Origin: Polyangiaceae bacterium | Lineage (GTDB): Bacteria > Myxococcota_A > Polyangia > Polyangiales > Polyangiaceae | NCBI GenBank assembly: GCA_016712345.1 | Contig: JADJRH010000002.1 | Coordinates: 186,001 to 250,000, forward strand | Length of the DNA stretch: 64,000 nt | Reading direction: 5' to 3' | Shown: positions 55,322 to 64,000 of the stretch, in pieces | Position numbering within the stretch: the first letter of the stretch is position 1 | Layout: every line of letters begins with the position of its first letter | Translations under genes and position numbers: made by a program | Notes under the pieces: generated by a model | What the model was told of the DNA's origin: nothing | What the model saw: only the letters and a program-made list of their open reading frames with translations | Database searches by the model: none

Positions 55322-56332
55322 ATGAAATCAAGTTTTCTTAAAAGCCTGTATTGCGGGCTTGCCCTTGTTTTTGTCGGCTTAACCGCCGGCTGTGACGGTG
55401 GTTCTCCATCGGGACCGGCCAAATTCGGAAAGGGTGTATTCGAAGCTGACAATCCTTGGACAAAAGACGTGAGTGGAATGGAGCCAAGCAGCGATTCAAC
55501 AGCCATTATCAATTGGCTCGATCAAAACGGCGGTTGGGGAACGGGAGAGTTGCGCATTGACTTTTCGATCACTGTACTTGCCGCCGACAACTCTACTGAA
55601 GTTCGCGACTTTACCCCAACGGGGGATTTTTACGAGCCGGACTGTGACTTAACCCCATTCCCCATACCAAGCGGCGGTGCCATTGAAGGGGAGGAAGGAT
55701 ATGAGTGTACACAAGATGGTGATTGTCATCTTCTTGTGGTTCAAGAAGACGAAAAGAAACTTTACGAAATGTGGCGTGCCAACATTTCAGGCAGCGACTT
55801 TCAGGGGGGATGTGCCGCGGTTTGGGATCTGACGAAAGCCTACCCCGACACGCTTCGCGGCGACGGTTGCACCTCGGCGGATGCGGGCGGTTTCCCCATT
55901 TCGGCAATGTTGTTTTCAGTGGAAGAAATTCAGGCCGGGGCGATTGATCATGCAATTCGATTTATTCTACCCAACGAGCGCATTCGTGAAAATGTGTACG
56001 TTCGGCCGGCTACCCATTCCACTTCAGCCACTTCGGGTGGGCCCGACGCACCGCCGTACGGGGTTCGCCTTCGCCTTCGAAAAGACTTCCCACTCGACTC
56101 GCTGCCAAGCGACGGGGCACGGGTCATCGCCAAGGCGCTACAGACCTATGGGATGATGCTCGCCGACGGCGGAAGCATCGCGCTCACGGCCACGAGTGAC
56201 CGGTTTTCAGACACAACTTGGGATGCTGTGGGAGTTGACTCGTTTGCGCTCACCTCAATTCAGGTCACCGATATGGAAGTGGTAGATATGGGTGACCCGA
56301 TCGAGTGGAGCGGCGACTGCATTCGAAATTGA
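55322..56332 (+). CDS. Hypothetical lipoprotein
   Basis: 336 residues with a signal and lipobox (LVFVGLTAGCDGG). The mature part is predicted globular, with cysteines at about 107, 128, 134, 160, 179 and near the C terminus (SGDCIRN) probably paired as disulphides; hydrophobic strands alternate with acidic loops. No family recognised. Its stop faces the RCC1 gene stop, 15 bases away. Confidence 0.75.
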   Translation: MKSSFLKSLYCGLALVFVGLTAGCDGGSPSGPAKFGKGVFEADNPWTKDVSGMEPSSDSTAIINWLDQNGGWGTGELRIDFSITVLAADNSTEVRDFTPTGDFYEPDCDLTPFPIPSGGAIEGEEGYECTQDGDCHLLVVQEDEKKLYEMWRANISGSDFQGGCAAVWDLTKAYPDTLRGDGCTSADAGGFPISAMLFSVEEIQAGAIDHAIRFILPNERIRENVYVRPATHSTSATSGGPDAPPYGVRLRLRKDFPLDSLPSDGARVIAKALQTYGMMLADGGSIALTATSDRFSDTTWDAVGVDSFALTSIQVTDMEVVDMGDPIEWSGDCIRN

Positions 56333-56347
56333 TAAACCGACCCGACC

Positions 56348-58534
56348 CTACTTGGGAAGGTTGACGGTTACCGGGGCGTAGGCATACGCCGGCGCGGGTT
56401 GCCCAACTTCATCGTGCGTATTGCGACCCCAGCAATACACTTCACCCGTCTTTTTGGCGGCGCATACCTGTTGGCTCCCAACTGCCAGCGATGTCACATC
56501 GGTCAACCCGGCAATCACAGCGGGATCCCATCGATACTCAAAGTCTCCCGTTCCAAGTTGACCGTAGCTGTTTTGACCCCAACACGATACGGTCGCGTCT
56601 TTGTGCAACACGCAGCGCGCTCCGCCGCCCACATGAATGGAGGCCGCGTTGGCAACGCCTTTGACTGTGCGCACTTCAATGGGTTGTTTTTCTTTTTTAT
56701 CCGCGGCGGCTTTGCGCGGGTCAACCGGTTGGGGAACCCGGTAGGTGGAGAAACACGAAACCTCGCCCGACTTGCGGACAACACACAACTCACCGCCGGA
56801 ACCGCTGATGGACACCGCGTCGGTAATCCCGGGAACGTCAACGGCGGCAGCAGGTTTGACGGGCTCTTTCTTGTCAAAAGTTCGGAACCCATACCCCACG
56901 CAACCCACCTTACCCGAGCGGCGAACAGCGCAAACGGTGCCGCTCTCGCCTGAAATTCCAACGGCGTCGTTTAGACCGGTAAGGTTTTGTTTGAGAACGT
57001 TGTCAGGTTTTTCCCAATCACGTTGCCACAACATTACCTGACCGGACGGCTGAACAGCGCTCCCCGAAGATCCGCTTGTCCAGATTTGTTTGACCGCTCC
57101 AACATTCAGCTCTTTGGGTTCTTTGACGAAGGAGTATGACCCTTCACAATAGACCTTTTTGGCCTTGTTGACCACGCAGATGCCGCTGTCTTTCATAAAC
57201 AAGGCATCGGGCTCACCCACGTTGGTAATTGCGCGCGGGGTGTCAGCTCGCTTGCCGGCCGTGTCTTCAGGAAAACCGGGTAGACCCCAGCAGGCAAGTT
57301 TGCCGGCGTTATCCATTGCGCATGAAAGGCTGTCGGTGGCACCTACCATTTTTGCGGTGGCACCTTTCACCAACGTGGGAGTTGTATAGTCCGATGTGGT
57401 GCCATTGCCGAGGCGACCCCGTGATGCCGAGCCCCAACATTGAATGCCGTTTCCAGCGGCGGCACACGATATTTCTTCACCGGCGCCCAGCGCGGTGATG
57501 CCTGACAATCCGGCCACCTCAACAAGGCCGCGCGAGCCCGGTTTGCCCGATCCCGTTTGACCTGACCTTCCCTCGCCGAAGCAAAGGGCTTTTCCGCTTG
57601 TCCGGCGGATGCATGTGTGGTGATACCCAACGGCCACTTCGGCCGCATCTTCCACCAATTGTACAGCTACCGGACTATACCGTCGGTCGCTTGAGCCGTC
57701 GCCGAGTTCACCCGACCAGTTGGATCCCCAACAGGCAACCTGCTTGTTTCGACGGACCGCGCAGGTGTGAGTGTCCGCAACGGCGAGTTGAACGGCGTCT
57801 GTCAGGCCCTTTACCTTGGTGGGGTTTTTGGATAACTTTTCTTTTTCTTCCCATTCCATCTCGGCGGTATCCACGCCGCTTCCCGTCATTTCAACGTCAC
57901 CCCAACAGGTAACCTCCCCATTTTTGTGGAGGGCGCAGGCGTGGTTGTACCCAGTACCCACCGACACAACGTCTTTGAGTTCAGGCACCTCGGAGGGGCG
58001 CGTTTCAGATGCGTCATACCCCAAGTCGAGCGCAATCAAAGCGCCCGATTTACGGACCACAAACAGCTTGGTTTCTCGAATGGCAATGGCCGACGCGTCT
58101 GTTACAAGCGGAATTTCACGCGCTTTACCTTCATGGAAACACACGATTTTGCCCGAGGTGCCAACCGCACACCCGAAGACGCGGCTCACATCCACCGAAG
58201 TGGCTTGTTCAACACCGGCCATCCAAACAGGGTTCAACACGGCGCCTTTGGGGCCCGCGGCAATTGCTCCTTTGGAGTTGTCACCCCAGCATGCCACGCG
58301 GCCCGAAACCACAGCACACACCGTACCGCCTGAAACAGCGATTGTTTTGCCATGGGAAGATGCCGGTGCGGCGACCGGCTCCGTTGTGGGGGCGGCCGTA
58401 GGCGCCGCGGTGCCACTTGCGGAAGGTGGAGGTGTTCCACCCCCGGCGGGCGGATTGGCTTCAGGCGGGGGGCCACAACTGACGGCGAAAATCGAAAGCG
58501 GGAGACTCAGAAACCAGGAACGATGGAGCGACAT
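56348..58534 (-). CDS. RCC1-repeat lipoprotein
   Basis: From ATG 58534 (preceded by GAGG) a 728-residue lipoprotein: signal with cysteine in FAVSCGPPP, a Pro/Ala/Thr-rich linker to about residue 60, then a run of about 50-residue RCC1 blades. Each blade has a signature such as VACWGDNSKGA, VTCWGDVEMTGSG, VACWGSNWSGELGDGSSD, CWGSASRGRLGNGTT, CWGQNSYGQLGTGD or CWGRNTHDEVGQ, so at least one and perhaps two seven-bladed propellers form. Such secreted RCC1 proteins abound in Polyangia; their partners are unknown. Confidence 0.88.
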   Translation of the reverse strand: MSLHRSWFLSLPLSIFAVSCGPPPEANPPAGGGTPPPSASGTAAPTAAPTTEPVAAPASSHGKTIAVSGGTVCAVVSGRVACWGDNSKGAIAAGPKGAVLNPVWMAGVEQATSVDVSRVFGCAVGTSGKIVCFHEGKAREIPLVTDASAIAIRETKLFVVRKSGALIALDLGYDASETRPSEVPELKDVVSVGTGYNHACALHKNGEVTCWGDVEMTGSGVDTAEMEWEEKEKLSKNPTKVKGLTDAVQLAVADTHTCAVRRNKQVACWGSNWSGELGDGSSDRRYSPVAVQLVEDAAEVAVGYHHTCIRRTSGKALCFGEGRSGQTGSGKPGSRGLVEVAGLSGITALGAGEEISCAAAGNGIQCWGSASRGRLGNGTTSDYTTPTLVKGATAKMVGATDSLSCAMDNAGKLACWGLPGFPEDTAGKRADTPRAITNVGEPDALFMKDSGICVVNKAKKVYCEGSYSFVKEPKELNVGAVKQIWTSGSSGSAVQPSGQVMLWQRDWEKPDNVLKQNLTGLNDAVGISGESGTVCAVRRSGKVGCVGYGFRTFDKKEPVKPAAAVDVPGITDAVSISGSGGELCVVRKSGEVSCFSTYRVPQPVDPRKAAADKKEKQPIEVRTVKGVANAASIHVGGGARCVLHKDATVSCWGQNSYGQLGTGDFEYRWDPAVIAGLTDVTSLAVGSQQVCAAKKTGEVYCWGRNTHDEVGQPAPAYAYAPVTVNLPK

Positions 58535-58580
58535 GCGTCGCCTCATGCCGAAGCAGGGCGCGCGCTGCAAGGCCTATTGT

Positions 58581-59429
58581 TCAATTTTTGCCACCGTTCT
58601 GATCTTCAATCATGCCCAGTTTGTTCACCACGAACACCCACTCATTTTTGCCGGTGACAAACTTTGCTTCGATCGAGTCTTCATCCACCCGTGTGAATGA
58701 GAGTGTCGCAGTCTTCCCATTGGGGGCCACAACTTCGTAGGAGCCGGCCTGCGGAATGGGATCTTGCCACCGCACCTCCACGTTGTTGATTGCCAGTTCC
58801 CAGTCACCTTCCTCACCTTCCCAACCCCTCTCACCGTCCACTGAAAATCCTTCGATCAGGCCTCCGGAAAGCGGTTTTTGAAGCTCGTCGCCTGTCCCCT
58901 TACCCGTTCGCCCGTCGGACAGTCGTGTCCAGTTGAGTTCATGCACCACGTGGCGCGATGGGTCTTTCAGGTTCCATGTGACAGTGGCCGTTCCCGTCAC
59001 TCCCACGGTTTGGTTTTTCCTGTTTTTCCAAACGTGGTCAACAACCACCTCACCCTCGTTGTTTTTGGTGACAGTGATTGAATGAATGCCTGAATACGTT
59101 TGGCCTTTGTAGGTGCAATTGCCGGGCTTTGCCCCGTATTCAACCGTGAGTGTGTTGGCCTGCAAAACGATTTCGGCACACGGCAGTTGGGATTCCACAA
59201 ACGTCTTTAACTCCTCGGCGGCGGCCTCCACAGCGTCACCGATGGTGAAGTTGGTGGAGATTTCGATGGTGCCATTTGTCAGGGCCGACGCCTGCGCTTC
59301 AATTGCAATCTCTTCAAGCGCTTTTCCCGCCTCGGCCGCCGTCATCCCATCGGCCGGGCAGCCGGCCAAAAACATAGGCGCCATTGTGACTGTAGCTGCT
59401 GTTAGAAACACCACCGGGCGCAGTTTCAC
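58581..59429 (-). CDS. Hypothetical lipoprotein
   Basis: The GTG at 59429, six bases after a GGAGG, gives a 282-residue lipoprotein (VVFLTAATVTMAPMFLAGCPADG). The mature region starts with a helical segment (AEAGKALEEIAIEAQAS) and continues as beta-rich sequence with repeated strands (VEYGAKPGNCTYKGQTYSG, TVTWNLKDPSRHVVHELNWTRLSDG, RWQDPIPQAGSYEVV). No family recognised. Positions upstream of 59429 in this frame are not signal-like. Confidence 0.72.
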   Translation of the reverse strand: MKLRPVVFLTAATVTMAPMFLAGCPADGMTAAEAGKALEEIAIEAQASALTNGTIEISTNFTIGDAVEAAAEELKTFVESQLPCAEIVLQANTLTVEYGAKPGNCTYKGQTYSGIHSITVTKNNEGEVVVDHVWKNRKNQTVGVTGTATVTWNLKDPSRHVVHELNWTRLSDGRTGKGTGDELQKPLSGGLIEGFSVDGERGWEGEEGDWELAINNVEVRWQDPIPQAGSYEVVAPNGKTATLSFTRVDEDSIEAKFVTGKNEWVFVVNKLGMIEDQNGGKN

Positions 59430-59636
59430 GACATACCTCCAAAGGCTTTTGTGGTTGGCAATGTGTACGCATGCAATCGCCCCGACGGAGTGACCTTGCA
59501 CGCGACCTAAACGCACTGTTCAATGGCTCTTATTGCAGGGGGCGTACCACGGCAGTCCGAGCGCTGAACGCCTACAAAAAAAGCATTTTCAGGAGGGATT
59601 GTCACGGCGACGTGAAGTTGCGTTCACGCCTGCGGG

Positions 59637-61649
59637 TTATCGAGCGCGCTTGTCGCCGGGCGGGGTCAGTAGAGCGCGGACAGGCCCAGTCACAACGGCA
59701 TTTTTCTTGGGCGTCAGATCGGCCACTTTGGTGAGAAAGGCTTCGGCGGTGGCGGCTTCACCCAAGACAAGTAACACCGCTGCTTGGTCGGCCAGAGTTC
59801 CCGCAACAATGGCCTTTGTCGATGGGTCGGCCTCCCCACCTTCCGCGGTCGCGGCGAGCACGCGCGCAAGTGGCTCCGTTTGAGCAGCAAGCGCCATTTT
59901 GCGGTCGGAAGGGCCTTGGGGTTCAGGTGCGTATTCAAGCCACAATCCGCGAACAGACAAGTGTCGATGAAGGCGCTCCGGCCAGGTGGCATAGAGTTCA
60001 ACAAATAGCGGGCGTGAATCGGCGAGCGTTGATAAAGCATGTTCGCTCGGGGCGCCCGTGAGTGCCATGTCACGCAGCAACAGGCTTGTTGCTTTCTCGT
60101 TGGACAAGAGCGCTTCTGTCACATTGCCTCGCCCGAGGAGCGCCGCCGGAATCACAAGAACGTCCGGCCTTTGTCCCTTGGCAATTCGCGCGGCCCAAAG
60201 GCGCCAGGCGATCGCCGGAGATTTTGCGAGCACCGCTGAATGCGCCGGCAAATTGCCATACGCCTCATCCGTCCACACTTCCGCCGCCAATTGACTGCCA
60301 CGATCGGCCGCCACGGCGGCCTCTTCAGAAGTGAGAGCAATCAATGTGACGTGGAACATGACAACCAACACGCGCGCCGGGCCGGCGAGAGGCACATTGG
60401 CTTTTTTGAGAATCAATGTGATCTCATGGACGCCCGCAGCGGAAGCCACCGCAAGCGCGGAGATTGCCAAACATCGAAGAGGGGCAAACGGATCCGCTGT
60501 CAGAAACGAGGCGAGTCGCGCCGGCATAAAAGCGTCTAAAATGACCAATGAGGCCAGTGCTGCCACCGCGGCGCGCGTTCGCGAGCGAATCACATAAAGC
60601 ACTGCTCCAAACACGGCAATGAGGAGTGACAAGAGGCCAATCTCTCGACTCCAAGCAGACAATGCCGATGTTTCAGGGGCCGGCGTGTCGAGAGCTGAAA
60701 CGCTTGCCGTCGATAAGAACCTTCCCAAGTCAATCCACGCGCGGGGTGCCAACGGACGCAGCGCCACGGGCGCCATCAGCAACAGGGCAGTTATCACCGC
60801 CGCACCGACCACAAAAATCAACGCTCTACCCTCGGGGAGCGCCGAGCGCTGAATGGGTTTTGCGGGTAGAAATGGGCGTTTCAAGAGCAACGCCACAGCG
60901 CGGTCTGCCCTTTCCAACACCGATGTTTGAATGCGGGGCAACGCGAGCGCAATTGCAACGGCAACCGCTCCACACAACCCCGCCGCCGGGCTCTCGGCAA
61001 ATGCGGCTCCCGTGAGCGCGCCCAGGAACAGCCACGATCGAACTCCCGCAGACTCCGCCGAAGCGCAATGCAAAGCCGCCGTCACCGCGCCGAGACCCGC
61101 GCACGTGGCCCACATTCCGCCGCCGCCGACGGTACCTTCGAGTTGCCAGGCGGGTGACAGACTCGCAGTCAACGCGGCAACGGCGGCGAGCAACGCGGTC
61201 AGCTTGGAACCGTTGTGTACACTTGTTTCAGCGGTGCCATTTTTCGTGGGTGTTGCCGTGCGTCGAATTGATTGTGTACTCACCTGCGGCAACGCCGAGG
61301 CGAGCACTTTCACGGCCAGTTTGTACGTGAGCCATGCGCCGAGTCCGAGCGCAAATGCCGACGCCGCAGAGGCTCGAAATGTGCGCGATCCGAGCGGCAG
61401 AAGTGACGCGAATTGCGTTGCGACGGTGGAGAGCCCTCCCCCGATTCCCACGCTGACAAACCCGAGGTCGCGCACCGCCGGAAGATCGTCGCGCCACTGC
61501 CCCGAAGTGGCCGCTCGCGACAGGGCTACACCGAACGAAACGCCGGCAACAATCCACCCAAGCGCCGCTTCAACGAACCTGTCGGTGCTCGGTGCACCCT
61601 CCTGTGGAGTTTGGCGTGGGGTGGGGGATTGGCCCTTTTCCATCGACAA
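59637..61649 (-). CDS. Multi-pass membrane protein, remotely DUF2723/TMEM260-like
   Basis: 670 residues with about ten to twelve hydrophobic segments between 25 and 460 (AASAFALGLGAWLTYKLAVKV, AGLCGAVAVAIALALP, LIFVVGAAVITALLLMAPVAL, IGLLSLLIAVFGAVLYV, CLAISALAVASAAGVHEITL). A soluble C-terminal region (470-670) follows. An early WRDDLPAVRDLG motif and the helix layout recall DUF2723-type glycosyltransferases (TMEM260 group), but the catalytic pattern is not clearly kept. It may be a degenerate or divergent member; confidence in the family is low, in the gene high. Confidence 0.7.
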   Translation of the reverse strand: MSMEKGQSPTPRQTPQEGAPSTDRFVEAALGWIVAGVSFGVALSRAATSGQWRDDLPAVRDLGFVSVGIGGGLSTVATQFASLLPLGSRTFRASAASAFALGLGAWLTYKLAVKVLASALPQVSTQSIRRTATPTKNGTAETSVHNGSKLTALLAAVAALTASLSPAWQLEGTVGGGGMWATCAGLGAVTAALHCASAESAGVRSWLFLGALTGAAFAESPAAGLCGAVAVAIALALPRIQTSVLERADRAVALLLKRPFLPAKPIQRSALPEGRALIFVVGAAVITALLLMAPVALRPLAPRAWIDLGRFLSTASVSALDTPAPETSALSAWSREIGLLSLLIAVFGAVLYVIRSRTRAAVAALASLVILDAFMPARLASFLTADPFAPLRCLAISALAVASAAGVHEITLILKKANVPLAGPARVLVVMFHVTLIALTSEEAAVAADRGSQLAAEVWTDEAYGNLPAHSAVLAKSPAIAWRLWAARIAKGQRPDVLVIPAALLGRGNVTEALLSNEKATSLLLRDMALTGAPSEHALSTLADSRPLFVELYATWPERLHRHLSVRGLWLEYAPEPQGPSDRKMALAAQTEPLARVLAATAEGGEADPSTKAIVAGTLADQAAVLLVLGEAATAEAFLTKVADLTPKKNAVVTGPVRALLTPPGDKRAR

Positions 61650-61715
61650 CGCCGATGCCAGAAGGGTAGGCGTGGGGCCAAGTTTCCAGCGGCCCCGGAG
61701 AGCTTGTTGTTTTGA

Positions 61716-62945
61716 TTACACGTTGTCTACGGCATCACCCAACTCTTGCTTTAGGTAGATGCGTAGTTTGTGGGCGAGTCGAGCTTCAAGTTGGCGAACG
61801 CGTTCGCGTGAAACACCGAATTCATCGCCGAGTTCCTGCAATGTGAGCGGCTCGTCGGCGACCATTCGCTTTTCAAAAATGATGATGTCTTTGCCCTTGA
61901 GTGTTTTTTTGAACTCGTCGAGGCGCTCTTTTACGAGCTTACCCATCTCTTCGTGTTCAAACGCCGCGTCGGGGCCGCTCAAATGCGATGCCATCATGTC
62001 GAGTCGCGACACCGACCGGCCGTCCGAATCGCCCACGGGAGCGTCGAGCGACGCCTCTCCCGACGAAAGGCGCCGATCCATGTCGATGACTTCTTTTTCT
62101 TCAACGCCGAGGCGCTTGGCGATTTCCGCCGCCTCGGGCTCAATTCCCAGGGCGCTGAGTTTTGCTTTCTCTTTGTTGAGATTGAAAAAGAGCTTTCGCT
62201 GCGCCTGCGTTGTGCCGAGTTTCACAAGGCGCCAGTTGTTTAAAATAAACCGCAAAATGTAGGCTCTAATCCACCACGCGGCATACGAAGACAACTTCAC
62301 ACCGCGGTAGGGATCATAACGTTTTACGGCCTGCATCAAGCCGATGTTCCCCTCCTGGATCAGGTCCATAATGTTCTTGTACGCACGCCGATATTCGTAG
62401 GCGAGCTTGACCACGAGACGCAGGTTGGCGGTTACCAAACGAGCCGCCGTCCGCGCATCCTGTGTGGTAGCGAACTTTGTTGTGAGTTCTTTCTCTTCGT
62501 CGGGCGTGAGCAGTTTGTGGCGCTGCACTTCACGCAGGTACGCCTGAAGTGGATCGGTGCGAGACAGTGCCGCCGACTCTTCTCGTTCGGGGCGGTCGCT
62601 TCGCAGGCTTCGCTCAACAACTTTGGGGGAGTCACCATCGACACTTTCTTCGTCGATGATCTCCGCGGCCACATCAATAACTTCACCATCGACGGCTTCG
62701 GGATCGTCGAGATCGTCGCGACCCTCGTCTTCGTCTTCGTCCTCGTCTTCTTTTTTCGTCGCTTCGCTTTGAGCCTCCGCGGGTTTGGCCTGCCGCGCAG
62801 CGGTCGCGTTTTTTCCGCGTTTTGGAGTGCTTTTCAGCTCGCTCTCGCCGCGGCTGTCGATCGCGTCTTTGTCGATCGCAAGTTCATCGTCGTCCGTGTC
62901 TGGGGTGGATCGTTTCAACCGTCCCCCGCCTTTGTCGTTTGCCAA
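61716..62945 (-). CDS. Sigma-70 family factor, RpoH-like, with acidic N-terminal extension
   Basis: 409 residues from TTG 62945 (GAGG upstream). Residues 1-125 form an unusual Lys/Glu/Asp-rich extension with a DEDEDEDEG run. From 130 on the order is region 1.2 (DPLQAYLREVQRH), 2.1-2.4 (NLRLVVKLAYEYRRAYKNIM, DLIQEGNIGLMQAVKRYDP, SSYAAWWIRAYI), the RpoH box QRKLFFNL, region 3, and the 4.2 helix-turn-helix (LTLQELGDEFGVSRERVRQLE). The RpoH box argues for the heat-shock or developmental sigma group (myxobacterial SigB/SigC type). It would direct a stress or development regulon. Confidence 0.9.
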   Translation of the reverse strand: MANDKGGGRLKRSTPDTDDDELAIDKDAIDSRGESELKSTPKRGKNATAARQAKPAEAQSEATKKEDEDEDEDEGRDDLDDPEAVDGEVIDVAAEIIDEESVDGDSPKVVERSLRSDRPEREESAALSRTDPLQAYLREVQRHKLLTPDEEKELTTKFATTQDARTAARLVTANLRLVVKLAYEYRRAYKNIMDLIQEGNIGLMQAVKRYDPYRGVKLSSYAAWWIRAYILRFILNNWRLVKLGTTQAQRKLFFNLNKEKAKLSALGIEPEAAEIAKRLGVEEKEVIDMDRRLSSGEASLDAPVGDSDGRSVSRLDMMASHLSGPDAAFEHEEMGKLVKERLDEFKKTLKGKDIIIFEKRMVADEPLTLQELGDEFGVSRERVRQLEARLAHKLRIYLKQELGDAVDNV

Positions 62946-63063
62946 GGTGACCTCGTCGGAACCGCTTTTCTATACCAACTTCGTGCGCGCGGCACGGAGG
63001 ACTTGGTTCTCTTCAAGGTGGCTTCTACGCGACGAGCGCGGAACGTGCTAAGCCCCGTCCAAC

Positions 63064-63720
63064 GTGGACTCAGAACGGCCCGCACCCCCCACCCAAGAAC
63101 GGCGTGTACACCGCCCGTTTTATCTCGTCGCGGCGATGGTCCTCGTATGGATCGCCGGCGTTGAAATATTTCTCGACGCGGCCAAAATCGCGACGGTGCT
63201 TCGGAGCGGGGCGCTCCCGGATGTGGAGACCGTTGTTCGAGCGGGCGGTGTCGACAGTTATTCGCTCGTGGGCCAGGTGCTCATGGCTGCGCGGCTCACC
63301 GTCATGGGATCGGTGCCACACCTGGCTTTTCCGCTCGCCGTGGCCCGCGCCATTCTCGCGTGTACACTTATTTTCGCGAGCACAACGGTGCTTTTGGGCA
63401 GGCCCACAGCGCGCGTGTTTGCCCTTCAGTCTCTCGGCGCAAACGCTATTTTTGCAATTATTGAATACGCGTTGTTAAAGCAGGTCCGAGGAACGTACAT
63501 TGACATGGCGGCGCGCGGTGCGGCGTTGATCAACGATCCAACATCATCTTTGAGTCTGCCCGAATTTGCGCATCTCATCGGCTATTGGCTTGAACGTGTG
63601 ATTTTCGCCGCCCGCCTGGGTGTACCCTTTGCGGCGGCACTCGCGCTCACCACGCAGCGTACAAAGGTCTTTTTTGCGGAGGCGGCCGCCGCCGCGGAAA
63701 GCGCCGAAGAAGAACCGTAA
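63064..63720 (+). CDS. Hypothetical membrane protein
   Basis: 218 residues from GTG 63064, with four hydrophobic segments: FYLVAAMVLVWIAGVEIFL, a stretch near 65-85, AVARAILACTLIFASTTVLLG, and a C-terminal helix around AARLGVPFAAALALTT. Segments near 125-150 (ANAIFAIIEYALLKQ) are amphipathic. No signal peptidase site and no family recognised. It starts divergent from the sigma factor gene and ends eight bases before mutL, so it may share the mutL transcript. Confidence 0.72.
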   Translation: MDSERPAPPTQERRVHRPFYLVAAMVLVWIAGVEIFLDAAKIATVLRSGALPDVETVVRAGGVDSYSLVGQVLMAARLTVMGSVPHLAFPLAVARAILACTLIFASTTVLLGRPTARVFALQSLGANAIFAIIEYALLKQVRGTYIDMAARGAALINDPTSSLSLPEFAHLIGYWLERVIFAARLGVPFAAALALTTQRTKVFFAEAAAAAESAEEEP

Positions 63721-63727
63721 GGTACAC

Positions 63728-64000
63728 ATGGCCACGTCCGGTCCGATGAAGGCGCAACCCACGCGCCGAAAGATCCATGTTTTGCCGGACGATCTCGCAA
63801 ATCAGATCGCCGCGGGTGAAGTGGTTGAACGGCCGTCGAGCATCATCAAAGAGCTGGTTGAAAATTCGCTCGACGCGGGCGCTCGCAAAGTGCGCGTTGA
63901 CATAGAGGGCGGTGGGATCTCGCTCGCGCGTGTTGCGGACGACGGCTCGGGCATGGATCGTCGGGACGCGGAGCTTTGTTTGTTGCGACACGCCACGAGC
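63728..64000 (+). CDS. mutL: MutL, DNA mismatch repair ATPase (5' part)
   Basis: The first 91 residues of MutL; the gene continues past the right edge. From ATG 63728 comes a short leader, then the GHKL ATPase motif I region IHVLPDDLANQIAAGEVVERP, SIIKELVENSLDAGA (with the catalytic Glu and Asn) and the DDGSGM motif II. MutL links MutS-mismatch recognition to strand excision. The preceding gene is eight bases upstream. Confidence 0.92.
   Translation, partial: MATSGPMKAQPTRRKIHVLPDDLANQIAAGEVVERPSSIIKELVENSLDAGARKVRVDIEGGGISLARVADDGSGMDRRDAELCLLRHATS

Noticed and set aside
60931..61758. 275-codon plus-strand frame opposite the membrane protein gene
   Set aside because: No domain, and it crosses the promoter side of a convincing multi-helix gene on the other strand.
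1..64000. CRISPR arrays, rRNA operons, complete insertion sequences or prophage genes
   Set aside because: I saw no regularly spaced direct repeats, rRNA-like sequence, transposase, integrase or phage structural gene.

Overview
The window looks like chromosomal DNA of a myxobacterium-like (Polyangia-type, former delta-proteobacterial) organism. The grounds are many Gly/Ser-rich lipoproteins, FGE-like sensory density without operon-poor gaps, Ser/Thr kinases fused to AAA ATPase modules, an IgGFc-binding-type lipoprotein, an RCC1-repeat lipoprotein, a SpvB/RHS surface toxin and an RpoH-like sigma factor. The base composition is moderately GC-rich. No species can be named from the sequence alone.

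Layout. (1) 1-17390, minus strand: a type 2 BREX (Pgl) anti-phage operon in the canonical order pglW-pglX-pglY-pglZ-brxD-brxHI, with almost every junction overlapping or within a few bases. It is preceded by an unrecognised 259-codon reading frame (230 aa from the likely start), and brxHI runs off the left edge. pglZ is split by one extra base in an A6 run. (2) 17550-20017: a MITE-like palindromic element, then an orphan RHS toxin tip (HNH/EndoVII xHH nuclease) with its Imm11/DUF1629 immunity gene. (3) 20201-33475: envelope and housekeeping genes, including an IgGFc-binding-like lipoprotein, a leucine-dehydrogenase operon, a secreted calcium-type protein-arginine deiminase with a HEAT-repeat partner, an RseP-like site-2 protease, beta-barrel proteins and a CapA-like lipoprotein. 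(4) 33639-41447: a roughly 2200-residue SpvB/TcdB-RHS toxin, interrupted by one extra base, ending in a PD-(D/E)XK nuclease tip, with a DUF4304 immunity gene and a broken small membrane gene. (5) 41523-47709: an HExxH lipoprotein, then a tight MoxR AAA ATPase / VWA protein / major-vault-protein-like operon. (6) 47711-64000: a sensor kinase, a GAF protein, a large Ser/Thr kinase-ATPase, lipoproteins, a multi-pass membrane protein, an RpoH-like sigma factor, a small membrane protein and the start of mutL.

Three things stand out. First, a bacterial homologue of the eukaryotic vault shell protein is encoded directly behind a MoxR-VWA pair, the type of pair that remodels or matures large complexes; I infer a vault-like particle with a dedicated assembly or remodelling chaperone. 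Second, the orphan toxin tip and the full-length RHS gene share about 510 bp of RHS core (about 90% identical by eye) in inverted orientation. Recombination between the copies would invert about 19 kb and exactly exchange the two nuclease tips with their immunity genes, a possible toxin-switching device. Third, a signal-peptide-bearing protein-arginine deiminase keeps the full catalytic set of the animal enzymes.

Two long genes (pglZ, RHS) carry the same kind of lesion, one surplus base in a homopolymer, and a third small gene seems to have a +1 shift as well. Sequencing error, phase variation and genuine decay cannot be separated from this text alone.
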